Shown: piece after piece, positions 11,809 to 12,943 of the stretch
Numbering within the stretch: the stretch's first letter is position 1
How the letters are laid out: each line of letters opens with the position of its first letter
DNA from: Thermodesulfovibrionia bacterium
Lineage (GTDB): Bacteria; Nitrospirota; Thermodesulfovibrionia; UBA6902
Reading direction: 5' to 3'
DNA length: 12,943 nt
Assembly: GCA_947258735.1 (NCBI GenBank)
Contig: CAMYJJ010000057.1
Coordinates: 1 to 12,943, forward strand
Made by a program: the position numbers and the translations under genes
Notes under the pieces: model-generated
What the model was told of the DNA's origin: nothing
Databases searched by the model: none
What the model saw: only the letters and a program-made list of their open reading frames with translations

Positions 11809-12943
11809 GTGATATTCATATACTTTATCTATGGAGTAGCTTTTTTCACATTAGGAACTTCCCTGCTATTTTATCCAAAGAAGAAAAGTAGATTTGATTT
11901 AGCAAAAACATTGCCATTCATTGCTCTATTCGGCATATTTCATGGAGCAAATGAATGGATCGATATGTTTGCATTCGTGCAAATTCCAATGGCGACCAGA
12001 TCTCTCAGTATTGCCGGTTTAATTATGCTGCCTGTTTCTTATTTCTTTCTCTTCATATTTGGTACGAAAAGCCTGTCCCAAATTAATAAAAAATATTCAG
12101 CACTTCATATCCTCCCGATACTGTTATTTATAACCTGGGCATTACTTACCACGTTTAGTAAACAGCAGTTCCTGTCAGGAAATATATGGGCGAGATATTT
12201 ATTAGGTGTTCCCGGGACATTCCTGTCATCGTATGTATTAATGTTATATCTCCCCTATTTCAGGGAGAACATTCCTAAAATTACCAAAAACATTAAGATG
12301 GCAGCAGGCGCTTTTTTTCTTTATGGTATTTTCTCAGGCATGGTTGTACCCGAAGCAGGATTTTTTCCAGCGTCTTTCATTAACGATAACGTTTTCATTA
12401 ATATGATCGGTATACCTGTTCAGGTTTTTCGAACATGTTGTGCAATAGCAATAGCCTATAGCATGTTATCCATTTTGAGTATTTTTAATTGGGAAACAAG
12501 AGAGCTGCGGATGGAAATTGATAAACGAAAAAGGCTGGAGCAGGTCCATGAGAAATTACTGGTGGAACTTGAACAGAAAAATAATGAATTAGAGCAGATA
12601 GTATTTATTACATCACATGATCTTCGTTCACCGCTTGTAAACATTGAAGGCTTCAGCAGAGAATTGAATTATTCCCTTGAGGACCTGATGGCTGATCTGG
12701 AAAAAAAGGACGATCCTGCTCATGTAATGAAACAAATTACTCCTATCGTAAAAAAAGATATTTCTGAGTCAGTGATGTACATACGTTCGAGCGTCAGGAA
12801 AATGCATTTATTATTAAACGGGCTTTTAACGTATTCCAGATTAGGTATGCTCGAATTTGATATGAAACAAATGAATATGAATAAAATAATGACTGACATT
12901 AGGAAAACGGTTGAATTCCGGCTTAAAGAAGCAGGTGCCCAGC
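11809..12943 (+). CDS. Membrane-bound sensor histidine kinase, 3' end outside the window
   Basis: An open frame of 378 codons runs off the right edge. Residues 1-228 are hydrophobic, with about six or seven membrane segments (near 2-21, 33-48, 66-86, 98-116, 133-150, 163-180, 208-226). They form an integral-membrane sensor that I cannot assign to a named family. A charged coiled-coil linker (about 229-262) leads into a HisKA dimerisation domain with the H-box I-T-S-H-D-L-R-S-P-L, where H270 is the predicted phosphorylation site. The second helix contains S-S-V-R-K-M-H-L-L-L-N-G-L-L-T-Y-S-R-L-G, typical of the bacteriophytochrome-like kinase group. The ATP-binding HATPase domain is expected after the window end. 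Start GTG 11809 is the first start codon after an in-frame TAA (11794), with AAGG 10 nt upstream. No response regulator is visible, and the signal sensed is unknown. Confidence 0.88.
   Translation, partial: MIFIYFIYGVAFFTLGTSLLFYPKKKSRFDLAKTLPFIALFGIFHGANEWIDMFAFVQIPMATRSLSIAGLIMLPVSYFFLFIFGTKSLSQINKKYSALHILPILLFITWALLTTFSKQQFLSGNIWARYLLGVPGTFLSSYVLMLYLPYFRENIPKITKNIKMAAGAFFLYGIFSGMVVPEAGFFPASFINDNVFINMIGIPVQVFRTCCAIAIAYSMLSILSIFNWETRELRMEIDKRKRLEQVHEKLLVELEQKNNELEQIVFITSHDLRSPLVNIEGFSRELNYSLEDLMADLEKKDDPAHVMKQITPIVKKDISESVMYIRSSVRKMHLLLNGLLTYSRLGMLEFDMKQMNMNKIMTDIRKTVEFRLKEAGAQ

Noticed and set aside
11756..11812. An 18-codon frame whose TGA overlaps the kinase GTG start (GTGA).
   Set aside because: The overlap would suit translational coupling, but there is no ribosome site for the short frame and no other support.

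Overview
The window looks like a chromosomal housekeeping segment from a Gram-negative, deep-branching bacterium, most likely of the Nitrospirota/Desulfobacterota type. This placement is an inference. It rests on RNase Y and YmdB (common outside the gamma-proteobacteria) occurring together with outer-membrane traits: a TPR lipoprotein next to rodZ, as in PilF/PilW-RodZ neighbourhoods, and a TatA/TatC pair. I see no phage, insertion sequence, CRISPR or rRNA/tRNA gene. Base composition is moderately AT-leaning by eye and changes mainly in the intergenic repeats.

Layout. The + strand carries the 3' end of mnmA (1-152), a DUF72 protein with a very lysine-rich C-terminal tail (321-1346), nth (1522-2187), a TPR lipoprotein (2257-3063), rodZ (about 3200-4138) and an HU-type gene (4420-4692) with its own promoter and terminator. 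Convergent to these on the - strand is rarA-rny-ymdB (8620 down to 4896). rarA and rny overlap by 4 nt, and rny and ymdB are separated by an inverted heptamer array. Upstream of rarA, also on the - strand, is an RNA gene that I read as 6S RNA (ssrS, about 8915-9100), preceded by dapA (9170-10042). A divergent intergenic region leads to tatA-tatC on the + strand (10279-11464). After a 344-nt gap comes a membrane sensor histidine kinase (from 11809), cut off by the window end.

Functional themes. The genes cover tRNA thiolation (mnmA), base-excision repair (nth), replication-fork maintenance (rarA), chromosome architecture (HU), cell shape (rodZ), mRNA decay (rny with ymdB), global control of RNA polymerase (6S RNA), lysine/peptidoglycan precursor synthesis (dapA) and export of folded proteins (tatAC).

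The most unusual signal is not a gene. Four intergenic regions carry degenerate tandem repeats with a strict 7-bp period (1457-1498, 4783-4866, 5689-5781, 10240-10267). All are compatible with a consensus close to RRYNACN, but each locus has its own version. Three of the four end 10-23 nt before a start codon that has no visible Shine-Dalgarno sequence (nth, ymdB, tatA). The second notable item is the roughly 90-residue KKxx tail on the DUF72 protein, which is histone-H1-like in composition. The third is the 6S RNA gene, which a protein-only annotation would miss.
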